Positions 15,401-24,100 of a stretch of DNA of 64,000 bases are shown here, piece by piece. The stretch spans positions 1 through 64,000 of IMG/VR virus record IMGVR_UViG_3300035670_000169. The stretch is one strand, 5' to 3'. Source of the DNA: a virus. A model generated the notes under the pieces. The model was not told where the DNA came from, did not search any database, and saw nothing but the letters and a program-made list of their open reading frames with translations. Position numbers and translations under genes: made by a program. Each line of letters begins with the position of its first letter. Position 1 is the first letter of the stretch.

Positions 15401-16543
15401 ATTTAAAATTACGCTAGACGTTGCCTCACCACGTCTTTGTAGACTGTTAGAATCAAATCCTATTCTTTCTAAGCCGTAATCAGAATATTTTTGTACTTGA
15501 GCATTTTCAAATGAATATGCACGAGAATATGCATCTCTTAACCTGTCGATATTGATTGACTTACCATCAGCAGACATAACATATTCTCTCAATGAATTAA
15601 CCCTCGCAGAATTTGCAAATTCACTTGGGACATCTGTTGTTGGGGTCTCTGATATTATCTCTTGTATTATCCTTCTATCCCCTTCCGTAAACTCGTCTGT
15701 ATTTAAAAGTTGGCTAAACTGTGCCAGTGACATAGTCCCATCTTCCTTAACCTGTTTGATGGTCTTACTGCCCTCTTGCAATCCTTTGGCCATAAAGACA
15801 CCCCCGCGTTCAATCGGTGCTGGTTGGTACTTTTTCTTTGGTGGCTTCTGTTGGTGTGACCCAGGACCAGGAGGTAAAGCACTTTGCTCTGCCGCCCATG
15901 ATGCCGCTTCTCCAGATCCCAACATGGGAACATCTATGTCTTGAGGGCCCTTCATCCTAGATGCTCTAGCATTTCGAATTACGGATGCAAGTCCAAATCC
16001 ACCAAGCAACACCTCTGGATCTAGAAGATTGTCAACTAAGAAGTTAACAACATCGTTGTCTGTGCCTATAAGCTGAGATGGATCTGTAATGCCTTGTGGG
16101 GCCTCACCGCTAGCTAATGATGTCGCAATAGATGCTGGGTTATAGTTTACCTCTTCTTCCCTACCAAGCATCTGGGCTAATGGTGCTGTGACCAAGAGTC
16201 TTTGAGCGTAACCCAACGGCTCTACAGCAGCAGCATACAAATTAAGGGCAGACATAGCCGCATTGTTAGTGGCTGTTCTAACTGCATTCTGCATTTCTAC
16301 CGCTTGTCCAAGCCCTTCTTCCCCAAGATTCTTGAATGCATAGTATCTATCCTTAGCCATCATGGAAGGAAATATGATCCTGCCATTATCGTCTCTTGGA
16401 TATTCAGTCCCAACCTCTGCTTCTGGAAGCATGAATAGGGCTGGCAAACCGCTAGCCCCAACCAAAGAGTCTTCTGGGGGAGTAAATGTCCCAGCTTGGG
16501 CTGCCTGTGATACAACCCGCTTTCCCTTCTTGCGTGGTATCAT
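12434..16543 (-). CDS. large virion-type polyvalent protein, 1369 aa
   Basis: This protein is likely packaged in or ejected from the virion. Its N-terminus is basic (MIPRKKGKRVVSQAAQ) and is followed by an Ala-rich helical region (AVRTATNNAAMSALNLYAAAVEPL). The middle 900 residues are acidic, AT-rich in coding sequence and unrecognised. Near residues 1165-1195 it has FHTRVFVSQDEPWIMTATELQSDMLQQ, and the end includes WPKLIQRELGVEVRVV. These look like large-polyvalent-protein modules, in which the ExQSD segment is a typical element. Its ATG overlaps the M43 protease stop. An ejection or anti-host role is inference. Confidence 0.7.
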   Translation of the reverse strand: MIPRKKGKRVVSQAAQAGTFTPPEDSLVGASGLPALFMLPEAEVGTEYPRDDNGRIIFPSMMAKDRYYAFKNLGEEGLGQAVEMQNAVRTATNNAAMSALNLYAAAVEPLGYAQRLLVTAPLAQMLGREEEVNYNPASIATSLASGEAPQGITDPSQLIGTDNDVVNFLVDNLLDPEVLLGGFGLASVIRNARASRMKGPQDIDVPMLGSGEAASWAAEQSALPPGPGSHQQKPPKKKYQPAPIERGGVFMAKGLQEGSKTIKQVKEDGTMSLAQFSQLLNTDEFTEGDRRIIQEIISETPTTDVPSEFANSARVNSLREYVMSADGKSINIDRLRDAYSRAYSFENAQVQKYSDYGLERIGFDSNSLQRRGEATSSVILNNAISIDDDYYGSLGYLFLKTLELSPNAEANLDFGKLFPMTYDPKSEVSASNSVAPFLMENMFSDKKIEIDPEQRMFLLPSESANNSFEVDGVVQAALGSWNATSDEDIANLFSIYARAGFEDDRISLYLPFVKEIIDSDFNGNAESFLASRGMEFSDITRRISSIEDLSIDEIMSMDLSYFDQLSRAKRESVMLLQKATDTLFNGNDIDSISTSLYYTPFESFNREKPLEIIPEFSQYLDTTIDRSQFIAGQPSRIDERAIDASNLNNMLIGAERKINVMTELLNSSFLLLKSLEDARYLSDDFKLVFPKTSSGIELKIDYATQYAIDMMSEVDSLNGIIGRRAGNIVKKLSDVGINPDEIRWGDKNNAELEYGLDRPQEEINQYVMMRTDEIVSKGYRDTIAQLYNASDIDEVNYRKIIDGVTPFEFVREKIDQITPEQLDYGGVDKQMFEFISENLSGLVHKFYMPDKNGELLIFESVVDPITYAISYAKTYNREFSYEMARDLAQQIIYPSAPGASNFSTRLTAESIEASSAYYDDLHLLLNDIQTRDNEHWYDRVLTSPASFYPDGRRDGWTDDNVNSLIYSIIALADASGVKVSDEWLNSSLRNYAPAVTLAASYRIATSARVSRTAAQIELMKRNIAIALKNNAKAMTDYRRLNMYGPIDFIMNAQTLNGFAGEKKPASLVTETAKKAFNKKPGPIRGPLMLSSDIANAANKARPKSPLKPIKKEFVGKKFNVGVSSLVSVPNEWIAKNLGLKQGIANHWQDQDYSLNESDFGSQSVVNNMFHTRVFVSQDEPWIMTATELQSDMLQQRKLQGVTQESFTPGQKLFQKDVPGGRVYKRTQLYNLIQQAVNGGQTTIRIPTPAATTIIQRYGTDRLGAVVYDGRPFTDDEIQAAGKEDLSPNFKENGYQYVRDSYSEWPKLIQRELGVEVRVVTDENNVPWYEFDIPEKFSRKDAEYRSFEQGGKFTVNKQRKIGRVSPMKRK

Positions 16544-17733
16544 TGCTTATTCAGTTTTTGAAGTAGTTCGTGTATGTCTTCTGGCTTTCTGCCAACCGAT
16601 TCAGGAATGAATATCTGATCACAATTGCATTGCTGTCCATATACACTTAAAAGCAGTTGCAAATCGTTTGTGGTGACCAAGTGATCTAGATCTAAATCTC
16701 CTTCTGTGCAGTAGTCACAACCAAAGAATGAAAGCATGTGCAAAAGATCAGCCGTACCCACAGCACAGTCTCCGTTGAAGTCACCAAAGCAAAACACTTC
16801 ATCTGAGAATAGCTCTGATCTTTGGTACTCAAGCATAGCATGCATCCTTTCTATCTGCCCAGGTGTAAACACATCCCTACATTCTTCAGCGCAATAATCC
16901 ATATGGTTGTTTGCCTGAAATAATACTCCTGAATATTGGACTTCTGGGCAATAATAACCTGGGACTCCAGGACATCCATAGCTTACTTTAGTAGGTGGTG
17001 TATCGCAGACGTAATCCCCAGTGTGCTCACACGGACCAATGTTCAAGCCACATCCTTGAACCGTTCCAGAATTGTTCTTGAACACATGATGCAACCCACA
17101 ATAGTGTCCCATCTCGTGGGTGAGTGTCTCGTTCTCAAATCTGAATGTAAGCTGTGGCCCATATGTCCCAAAGACCTCAGACTCTACCCATACCCCGTCA
17201 AGATCTGACCAAGGATAGAAGTTCACCCAAGCAAAGCCTAGTATGGAAGAACAGAAGTCTGGTGCTACATACACGTTGCAGTATTCTGCCGTATTCCATC
17301 TTACCGCATCCGTCCATTGAGCCATCTGTGTCCCATATTGAGGGAAGCACACGCCACCTTCGTTCCTGTATGACGTTGCCCATGAGAATGACCCAAGATG
17401 AGTATACGTCACGTCAACCAACTCAAATGATATGTTGGTCCCATCAAAGTCCACATTGAGTTGATCAAACGCGTCTATTATTATGTCAAGTCCTATATTG
17501 CTATTTGGAAAATATTGGTTGTCATGAAGCACATGCACAACACATTTAATGTTTTTGTCTGAATAGGTTCGATTAGCGTAATTAAATTCTCTTGGGAGTA
17601 TGTTCTCTTCAGAGCCCATTACAAAACACTCTTCTTGTGCTGGAGCTGGAGCAGAGCAAAACGAAAGAGTTACACAGGCAACTATAAACCAAAATAATTG
17701 GGATATGGTTTTGTTGTTAATAGTTAATATCAT
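16540..17733 (-). CDS. secreted M43 (pappalysin-type) metalloprotease with dockerin-like tail
   Basis: The protein has 397 residues. Residues 1-33 form a Sec signal peptide with a hydrophobic core (LFWFIVACVTLSF) and an A-x-A type end. The zinc site is H206-E-M-G-H210-Y-C-G213-L-H-H216, an exact HExxHxxGxxH metzincin motif. The Met-turn is N276-H-M278-D-Y, typical of M43. About 14 cysteines suggest disulphides. Residues about 315-370 form a dockerin/EF-hand-like tail (GDFNGDCAVGTADLLHML and GDLDLDHLVTTNDLQLLL). It overlaps both neighbours as ATGA: holin before, polyvalent protein after. A secreted protease in a phage late operon is odd. It could aid lysis, cut surface proteins, or be carried on virions. 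The family call is firm, the role is open. Confidence 0.93.
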   Translation of the reverse strand: MILTINNKTISQLFWFIVACVTLSFCSAPAPAQEECFVMGSEENILPREFNYANRTYSDKNIKCVVHVLHDNQYFPNSNIGLDIIIDAFDQLNVDFDGTNISFELVDVTYTHLGSFSWATSYRNEGGVCFPQYGTQMAQWTDAVRWNTAEYCNVYVAPDFCSSILGFAWVNFYPWSDLDGVWVESEVFGTYGPQLTFRFENETLTHEMGHYCGLHHVFKNNSGTVQGCGLNIGPCEHTGDYVCDTPPTKVSYGCPGVPGYYCPEVQYSGVLFQANNHMDYCAEECRDVFTPGQIERMHAMLEYQRSELFSDEVFCFGDFNGDCAVGTADLLHMLSFFGCDYCTEGDLDLDHLVTTNDLQLLLSVYGQQCNCDQIFIPESVGRKPEDIHELLQKLNKQ

Positions 17734-18194
17734 CTTCTATTCAGATTTACTTTCTCATACGACCTCCCAGCAAAGTATGCCGTGAAGGCAGTAGTCATAA
17801 GAATCTGAAGCATATCGATGTATGCATCCTTCAACTCAAAACTAATCTTTGTAATGCTGTCGATCGCAACAAATATAGTGAAGGATAAAATCAAAAAAAT
17901 CAACATCATCGGCCTGATATTCTTTGATAACCAAGAGTCTGACATCATATCAGACTTCCACCTTTCTGTAACATTATCCTGTGCGTTGGACTCGTAATCC
18001 ATCAGCATCTTCTGGAACTCCATCTTCTCTTGGGCCGACATGTTTGGCTCAAGATCTATGAGTCTCTTCACAACACCAAGGGCCCCTTGGTCTGGAAGCA
18101 GTTCTCCAACTGTGTCCAGAACCTCAGGGGCCTTCTCCTTCAACCATATCCCAACCTTGGTATCCTTAATCTTCTTCCGTCCCTCTCGTTTCAT
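17730..18194 (-). CDS. holin (3TM gene-transfer-release type)
   Basis: The 154-residue protein has a helical N-terminal region (EVLDTVGELLPDQGALGVVKRL) and the segment VTERWKSDMMSDSWLSKNIRPMMLIFLIL, which is characteristic of the Holin_3TMs family. Two or three membrane spans follow (MMLIFLILSFTIFVAI, and YIDMLQILMTTAFTAYFAG) and then a charged tail. Holins permeabilise the inner membrane and time lysis. It overlaps the giant polyvalent gene upstream by 29 bp and the M43 protease downstream by ATGA. Confidence 0.85.
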   Translation of the reverse strand: MKREGRKKIKDTKVGIWLKEKAPEVLDTVGELLPDQGALGVVKRLIDLEPNMSAQEKMEFQKMLMDYESNAQDNVTERWKSDMMSDSWLSKNIRPMMLIFLILSFTIFVAIDSITKISFELKDAYIDMLQILMTTAFTAYFAGRSYEKVNLNRR

Positions 18195-21100
18195 TGTAGT
18201 ACTTGTTGAATAAAAGCGTGACCTTAAACATTTCCTCCCTTATCCTAAATAACTCGTTCTGCTTTTTAGCATACGTCATAGTGTTTGAGTTCCTTATGGC
18301 CCTCTCCTGTGCCCTCAAGTCTCTGAGTCTAGAATCAACTTCCTTAATGGCTTGGTCAAGGCCCATTATGTTTTTGTATCGCTGCTTTGTTGGGTCTGGT
18401 TGTCTTGCCTCTGGATCTTCATACTCAGCAACCAACTGCTTTATCTCGAGTTTTCTTTCCCTGTACTTTCTTGGATGCCATGTCATAGCCTTCTTCCCAT
18501 ATACAGATGAGATAATTGGTATATCGTACGGAGTAATCTCAACAGCTTCATCGGCCATAACGTTGTTGTACCCCTTTCTTACGGCTGTATAAGACTTATC
18601 TACGAATCTACCAAGCCCACCATAGTATGCCTCGAACCAGTGCCACAACCTATCTGGGTTTACATCAACAACACCAGATCTTTCTGCACTTCCGCCCGTA
18701 ATGCTGTTGAGACTTCTGAATGTCTCTTGCATCCATTTTGGTGACCTATATGACATCTCTGACTCTGGGGTATAGTCGTTAGGCATTCTTTCCCTCAAGT
18801 ACTTCTCTCCCAGGTAGTTCTCATTTAACATATTCTCAAGTCCTGGCTTGGCCCACGTGGGTGCAAATGTCTTGGCAACTGTCCCTTCGAATGTCTCCGA
18901 TGTAGTTACGCTGAATGGTGAGAATCCAGCAAGCAGTGATTCCGCCCAGAATGCAGCAGCATCTGCCTCTGATCTCAGTCCAAGCGATCCTTCTGCCATA
19001 GCCACACCAAGATTATAGAACGGGCTAAGGCCATACGCCAGTGGCATTTGGATCCTGTCCTGTCCTTTCATCAAGATGAAGTTTCTAATCTTGTAGAAGT
19101 CATCCACTTGGCTGTACTCTTCTACACCAGCATCGTCCTCGTCGGACATATTCATGTTGTACAATGTAGCAAAGAACCCAAGTGTAGTCAGTGCCATCAA
19201 CGACTTCTGTCCACTGCTTATGCGTTCATGCCAAGCCCTAGAGTCTCCGTTAGGCTTCTTCGCTGGCTTCAGCTGGGTCAGCATCCTAAATGTGTTAGCC
19301 GCACCCTGAACAGCAGCGTTAAAGAATATGTAGTGCGATCCTAGAACGTGACCCATATCACCGTGCTCATTAAAGTTTACGGTAACATTCTTTGCGAGTT
19401 GTGCGGCCTTGTCTTTAGGAGCCCCAGCTTCTACGGCAGATATGTAAGTGGCCAGTCTTATAGTGTCTTCAAACCTGCTGTTCACCTCTTCGATCACACC
19501 AAGAGTAAGTTCATATACTTTGTCACCAACTCTCTTTGCCTTCATCAAGGTTGATGTAGAGCTGAGTTTGTTGATCTCATCAATTACATCCTTGAGTTCC
19601 TTGAAAGAGGAGAAGCCGCTCTTGCCACCCAAGGACATATAGTCAAGATAGTGCTGACCAAATGCGTCTTGACGGTCTCCTGGCCTTCTGGTTGTAAACA
19701 ACTTATATGCTGTTTCAGAGACAGTTTTGGCAAATTGCAGTGGAGAGAACTTAGATCCAAAGATGTAACCACCGCTAGTCTCCTGTTCGTTGATGGCGAA
19801 TATGATGGCCTGTTCAAAGTCTCTTGCATAGTTGGGGACAAAGAATGCTGGGTTCTGAGTGGTTATCGTCTTACGCATAATGTTGATCGTAAGACTTGCC
19901 ATCAACCTAGAGAACCTATCGACCTTGGCCACATCCATCTTCTGTAACGCTCTAGCATGGCTTTGGGCGTTGTCTCCTTTAAAGTGGACATAGTACTTGT
20001 TCCCTTTGAATCTAAACTCCACAGCACCCTTCTTTCCTTCTGAGTTGAGTGTGTTGAACTCGCCGTATGGGATAACCTTCCAGAAGTCTTTTGCTGGGTT
20101 GTTCTGCACCATAGCAGCAAGGGAGTTCATGACCTTGTTCTTTTCACCTCTGGCGATGGTGGACAGGGCTAGGTTGAATATGTTAGCTGGGACGTTGCTG
20201 ACCTCTGACTTTCTCCCTTTGATCCTGCTAAACATCTTTCCTTTAACGGCAAGCCCGCTTCCCCCACGTGGGTAAGCACTGACTATAGTGTTCTTTTCGT
20301 CTGATGCTATACCATCCAATGGGACATAGTTCTGGAACATGTTCGTCCAAGCATCAACTGATTCCTTTGTCTCAAGTCCATACGACACGATATTGCTTCT
20401 GGTCTCCGCAAGCAGTCCATAGAGCATATCGGCAAATGGCTTGATCTTATCCTCCTTCCCTTGGATCATAGAAGCCAACTCTGCTCTACGCTCTGAAGTC
20501 AGACCAGAACCAAATTCTCTCCCGTCTCTAGACAGAACTAGTGCATCCCTTTCATCTGCGTGAGCTAAGTACATGTAGGCATGGACATCCTCGTTAGTTA
20601 TGCCAGACTTCAGCAGTTTTGCAGAATAGTCTTTAAGCATGTCGTATATCCTATCCTGTCTGTAGTTTACGCGTTGTGGCATGAGATCCCTGAACATGCG
20701 GAAGTCTTGCTCTAGAGGCAGTTTCCCCTGTCTCTGTTCGGTTATTTGTGACTGTATGTCTAGTACCCTAGCCATTGAAGACTGGATGACCTTTCTGAAT
20801 ACAAGTACACTCTCTTGAACTGGTGTCCTCTCGCGTGGTATAAACTCTTGTCTAGACGACACACCTTGATTGAGAACTTTGTCCTGAACTACGTCCGTCT
20901 CTGACCCATACTCGTGGGTGACATTATCCACGTTGCTCTCGTTGAAGATGCGCTCATATATATCACGCATATTGTCATTCAACTCAAGCTCCAACGGACT
21001 GCCTTTGATGCCCATGTAAATCAACTCCAACCACTCCCTGAACTTCTCGAATATAGACTTAAGTTTTGGGTCAGCCGTAACACCTTCGTAGATATACTTC

Positions 21101-24100
21101 TCTGCCCCAGATGCGAACATCTCGCTGGTTTCTACCGTCCACTCTGAGTGACCAGCCCAGTCTAGAACCTGTTGTCTTTCTGCTGTGGTAAGCGAGTCCT
21201 CGAAGATGTGCGCCATCTCGTGGATAGGGGATGACACATCAGGATCGGTTAAAGCATACACAATGTACTTGGACTCCTTCATAACAACAGCAGCCCTTCT
21301 GTTCTGGAAGAACACTGGATTGCCGCTGACATCTGTTACGGTAGTTCTGTTGTCCGTCTCGACAGCACTCAAGTTCTCAAGAAGAGTAGGGACGCTGATC
21401 TCCTGACCGTTCTTCACAGCATCATATTGGGCTTTAACAGACTCTACTATAGGCATTGTAGTAGTGCTCAAGCCAATGCTTGGTGGGAACAGCCTAGAAG
21501 CCTTCTTCAAGTATTCCTGTCTTTTCTTTTGCTCTTTGGTGAGGCCACGCTTGCGTCTCTTTTCTTCAAAGTCTTTTTGTATAGCGTTGAGCTTATTCAG
21601 TTCAGATGCGTTAAATGGATCCTCTTTGCTGTACAGAAGTTCTTTTGTGACTGGATCACCGATAGAATCCTGCCAGTACATGTTGTCCTTAAGTATGTGA
21701 AGACGAACCTTTACGTCATCAGAAACAGTGCTGATGACATATGGGTACGATTCATGAACATCATTTCTAAGCACCCTTACCAGAGGTGCTTTTGCATCCA
21801 TACCCTGAGGTCTTACGACCTCAACAACAGAGTACACATATCCAGTGCCTTGATTGTTTCTTGATATGTCTCTGATGTATGGTTCTGCCAACATCCATGC
21901 AAATCCATCCTCCAAGGCACTCAACGGAACCGAGAAATCTTTTCTGTTCTCCCCCTGATATTTTGTTTTGAAATATGGGTTGTCCATTCCGTCCCTGAAG
22001 AACCCAATTATTTGATTTACAGAGTCCCTGTCCTTTACTGTTTTATTTATATTTCTAAATAAAACATCTATAAACTCTCTTCTCGCGGCGAAAGACAGTG
22101 GTGGGCGCAAGGCTTCCCTAAGTACAGTACGAGTTGTTTCGATGTCTGTGTCTATGGCCACCTCAAACCCATCTAGGGCTGCTTGAATAGCTTCCTTATC
22201 CTCTATTTCTATTTTGGGATCAGAGAGTTTCTTCACCAGGTTCTCCCTGAATGAGATAGCCGCATCATTTACCATGGTGGTAATGTTGTCTAGGCTTATG
22301 TTGAATGACTTCGAATTACCCCAGTATATCAATGTTTCTATAATACCCATAGACGACAGGTAGTTAGACAGGTTCTTTGTTCGTCCACCAGAAGTCAACA
22401 CCATCTTTCCATTTGCGTCTGGTGATGTAGTCGCTGACTCATTTATCATACTGGCCAACTTGTCTGCCGAACGCTTGTCACCCGCTGCCCACACGTAACC
22501 AAAGTCGTGGTCCCTCACAGCAAAAAACATCCCCCCTTTACCATTGACAATTGTTACTTGATTTTCATCAGTAATATCCAACGAACCCATGTCGTCTGGT
22601 TGATGGAGCACCACGTTGCCAGAGAAGTCAAGTATCGATCTATCTCTAGTTATAAAGCCATCTTCCTCCAGCTGTGCAAACTTCTCAGTATTCTTGTCGT
22701 AAGATATAGTTATACCGCTAGGAAGTGTAAGATTTGATTGGAACAGAGTTGCATCATCGTTTACTACCATGTTCAACTTATCTTCTCTAGCAGTCCAAGA
22801 GATCTTGTTGTACATGTCTTGAACACTGATCCCTTCCCTCTTCGCCTTATTGGAAATCATTCTGTGGATGATGGCTGCGGTTGCCTTGGCTTCGGCATCA
22901 CCAAGGCCAAACACCTCCCGCATCACCTTCTGCAACTGAGTCTTGTTCTGAGCAGTGAACACATCGTCCTCCACAATCATAGACTTCTTGGACCCTTTGT
23001 TTCCAACGCCAGTGTGGACTATGGCCTTGGCCTTCTTGACCTTCTCCCCGTCTTTCACAAGCTCTGGCTCTATAACAGCAGTGATGACACTCTTTCCAGT
23101 TGGGATATTATTTGAAGGCAGTTCCTTTACCTCCACGTCCATGTCTGGTGTATAGTCCATCCCTATACGAACCCCGTCATAAGTATAGCCCTTGTCCTGA
23201 AGATCCTTAAGGACAGAGTTATATACCCTAGTCACGTACTCTGGCGCAGTTGCTCCGTTGTAAATAAGTTCGTCATACTGGAACAGAGCCTTTGCTGTTT
23301 CCTCTGGATTCCTAGAGAAGATTAGCCTCTGGGCGATCTTATTGAATCTTGATGTAGTTGGTTTGTTCTCTACCCTCAGGTTTCTGTAGAGCTTATTTGC
23401 CTTAGGTAATGTATCTGCCTTTCTTTGGGAAGCAGGAACAACTTCTCTAGCCTTTGTTCTGGCGTTGAGATCTCTTTGTTGGATGTTTCGTTCATATTCA
23501 TTCTGGAATTCTTCACTGTTTAAAACCTCGTCTACTCTGGCCGCTTGTTCTGGGGATTGTGCCTTCATCAACAACGCCTGATATGCTATGTCTACGGCAC
23601 GCTGGCCCTCAAACATGACTGGTGAGCCGTTTTCTACGTCCATAAGGCTCACTCTGTATGGCAAGCCTTCTTGGTTGTATTCGATACCAAGATTTGGTAA
23701 CTGCTCCTGAACAGCGTACTTCTTGTTGTCTATATTGAACGCACCAGTAGCATCTATTTCTACTGTTGGTTTCTGCAAAGACAACCCAACCTCACTGAGG
23801 GGCTTGTCCATTACCTCTGCAATACTGCCAAGCTCATAGATCTTGTTGTCTGCCTCCAATACAAGTGACTGACCGTCTACATACAGGGCCCCAGTCACTG
23901 ATTCAGACAGTCTTGTTGTTCCAAAAGAATTCAATACAGCGACTCTGTTCTGATTCAAAGCCTCCCGAACCGTTACAGAGGCTGGTTCAGTGGCAACCTC
24001 CTGTGGCACGCTTGACACAGACAGTTTTTCTTCTTGGGACTTGTAGTATTTATTTAGAATCAGTTCTATCTCTGAGTCAATCTCTTCTATCTGCTTCTGT

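Noticed and set aside
15552-15944. 130-codon plus-strand frame inside the 1369-residue gene
   Set aside because: It is a shadow of the minus-strand coding sequence, with no ribosome-binding site or neighbours on that strand.
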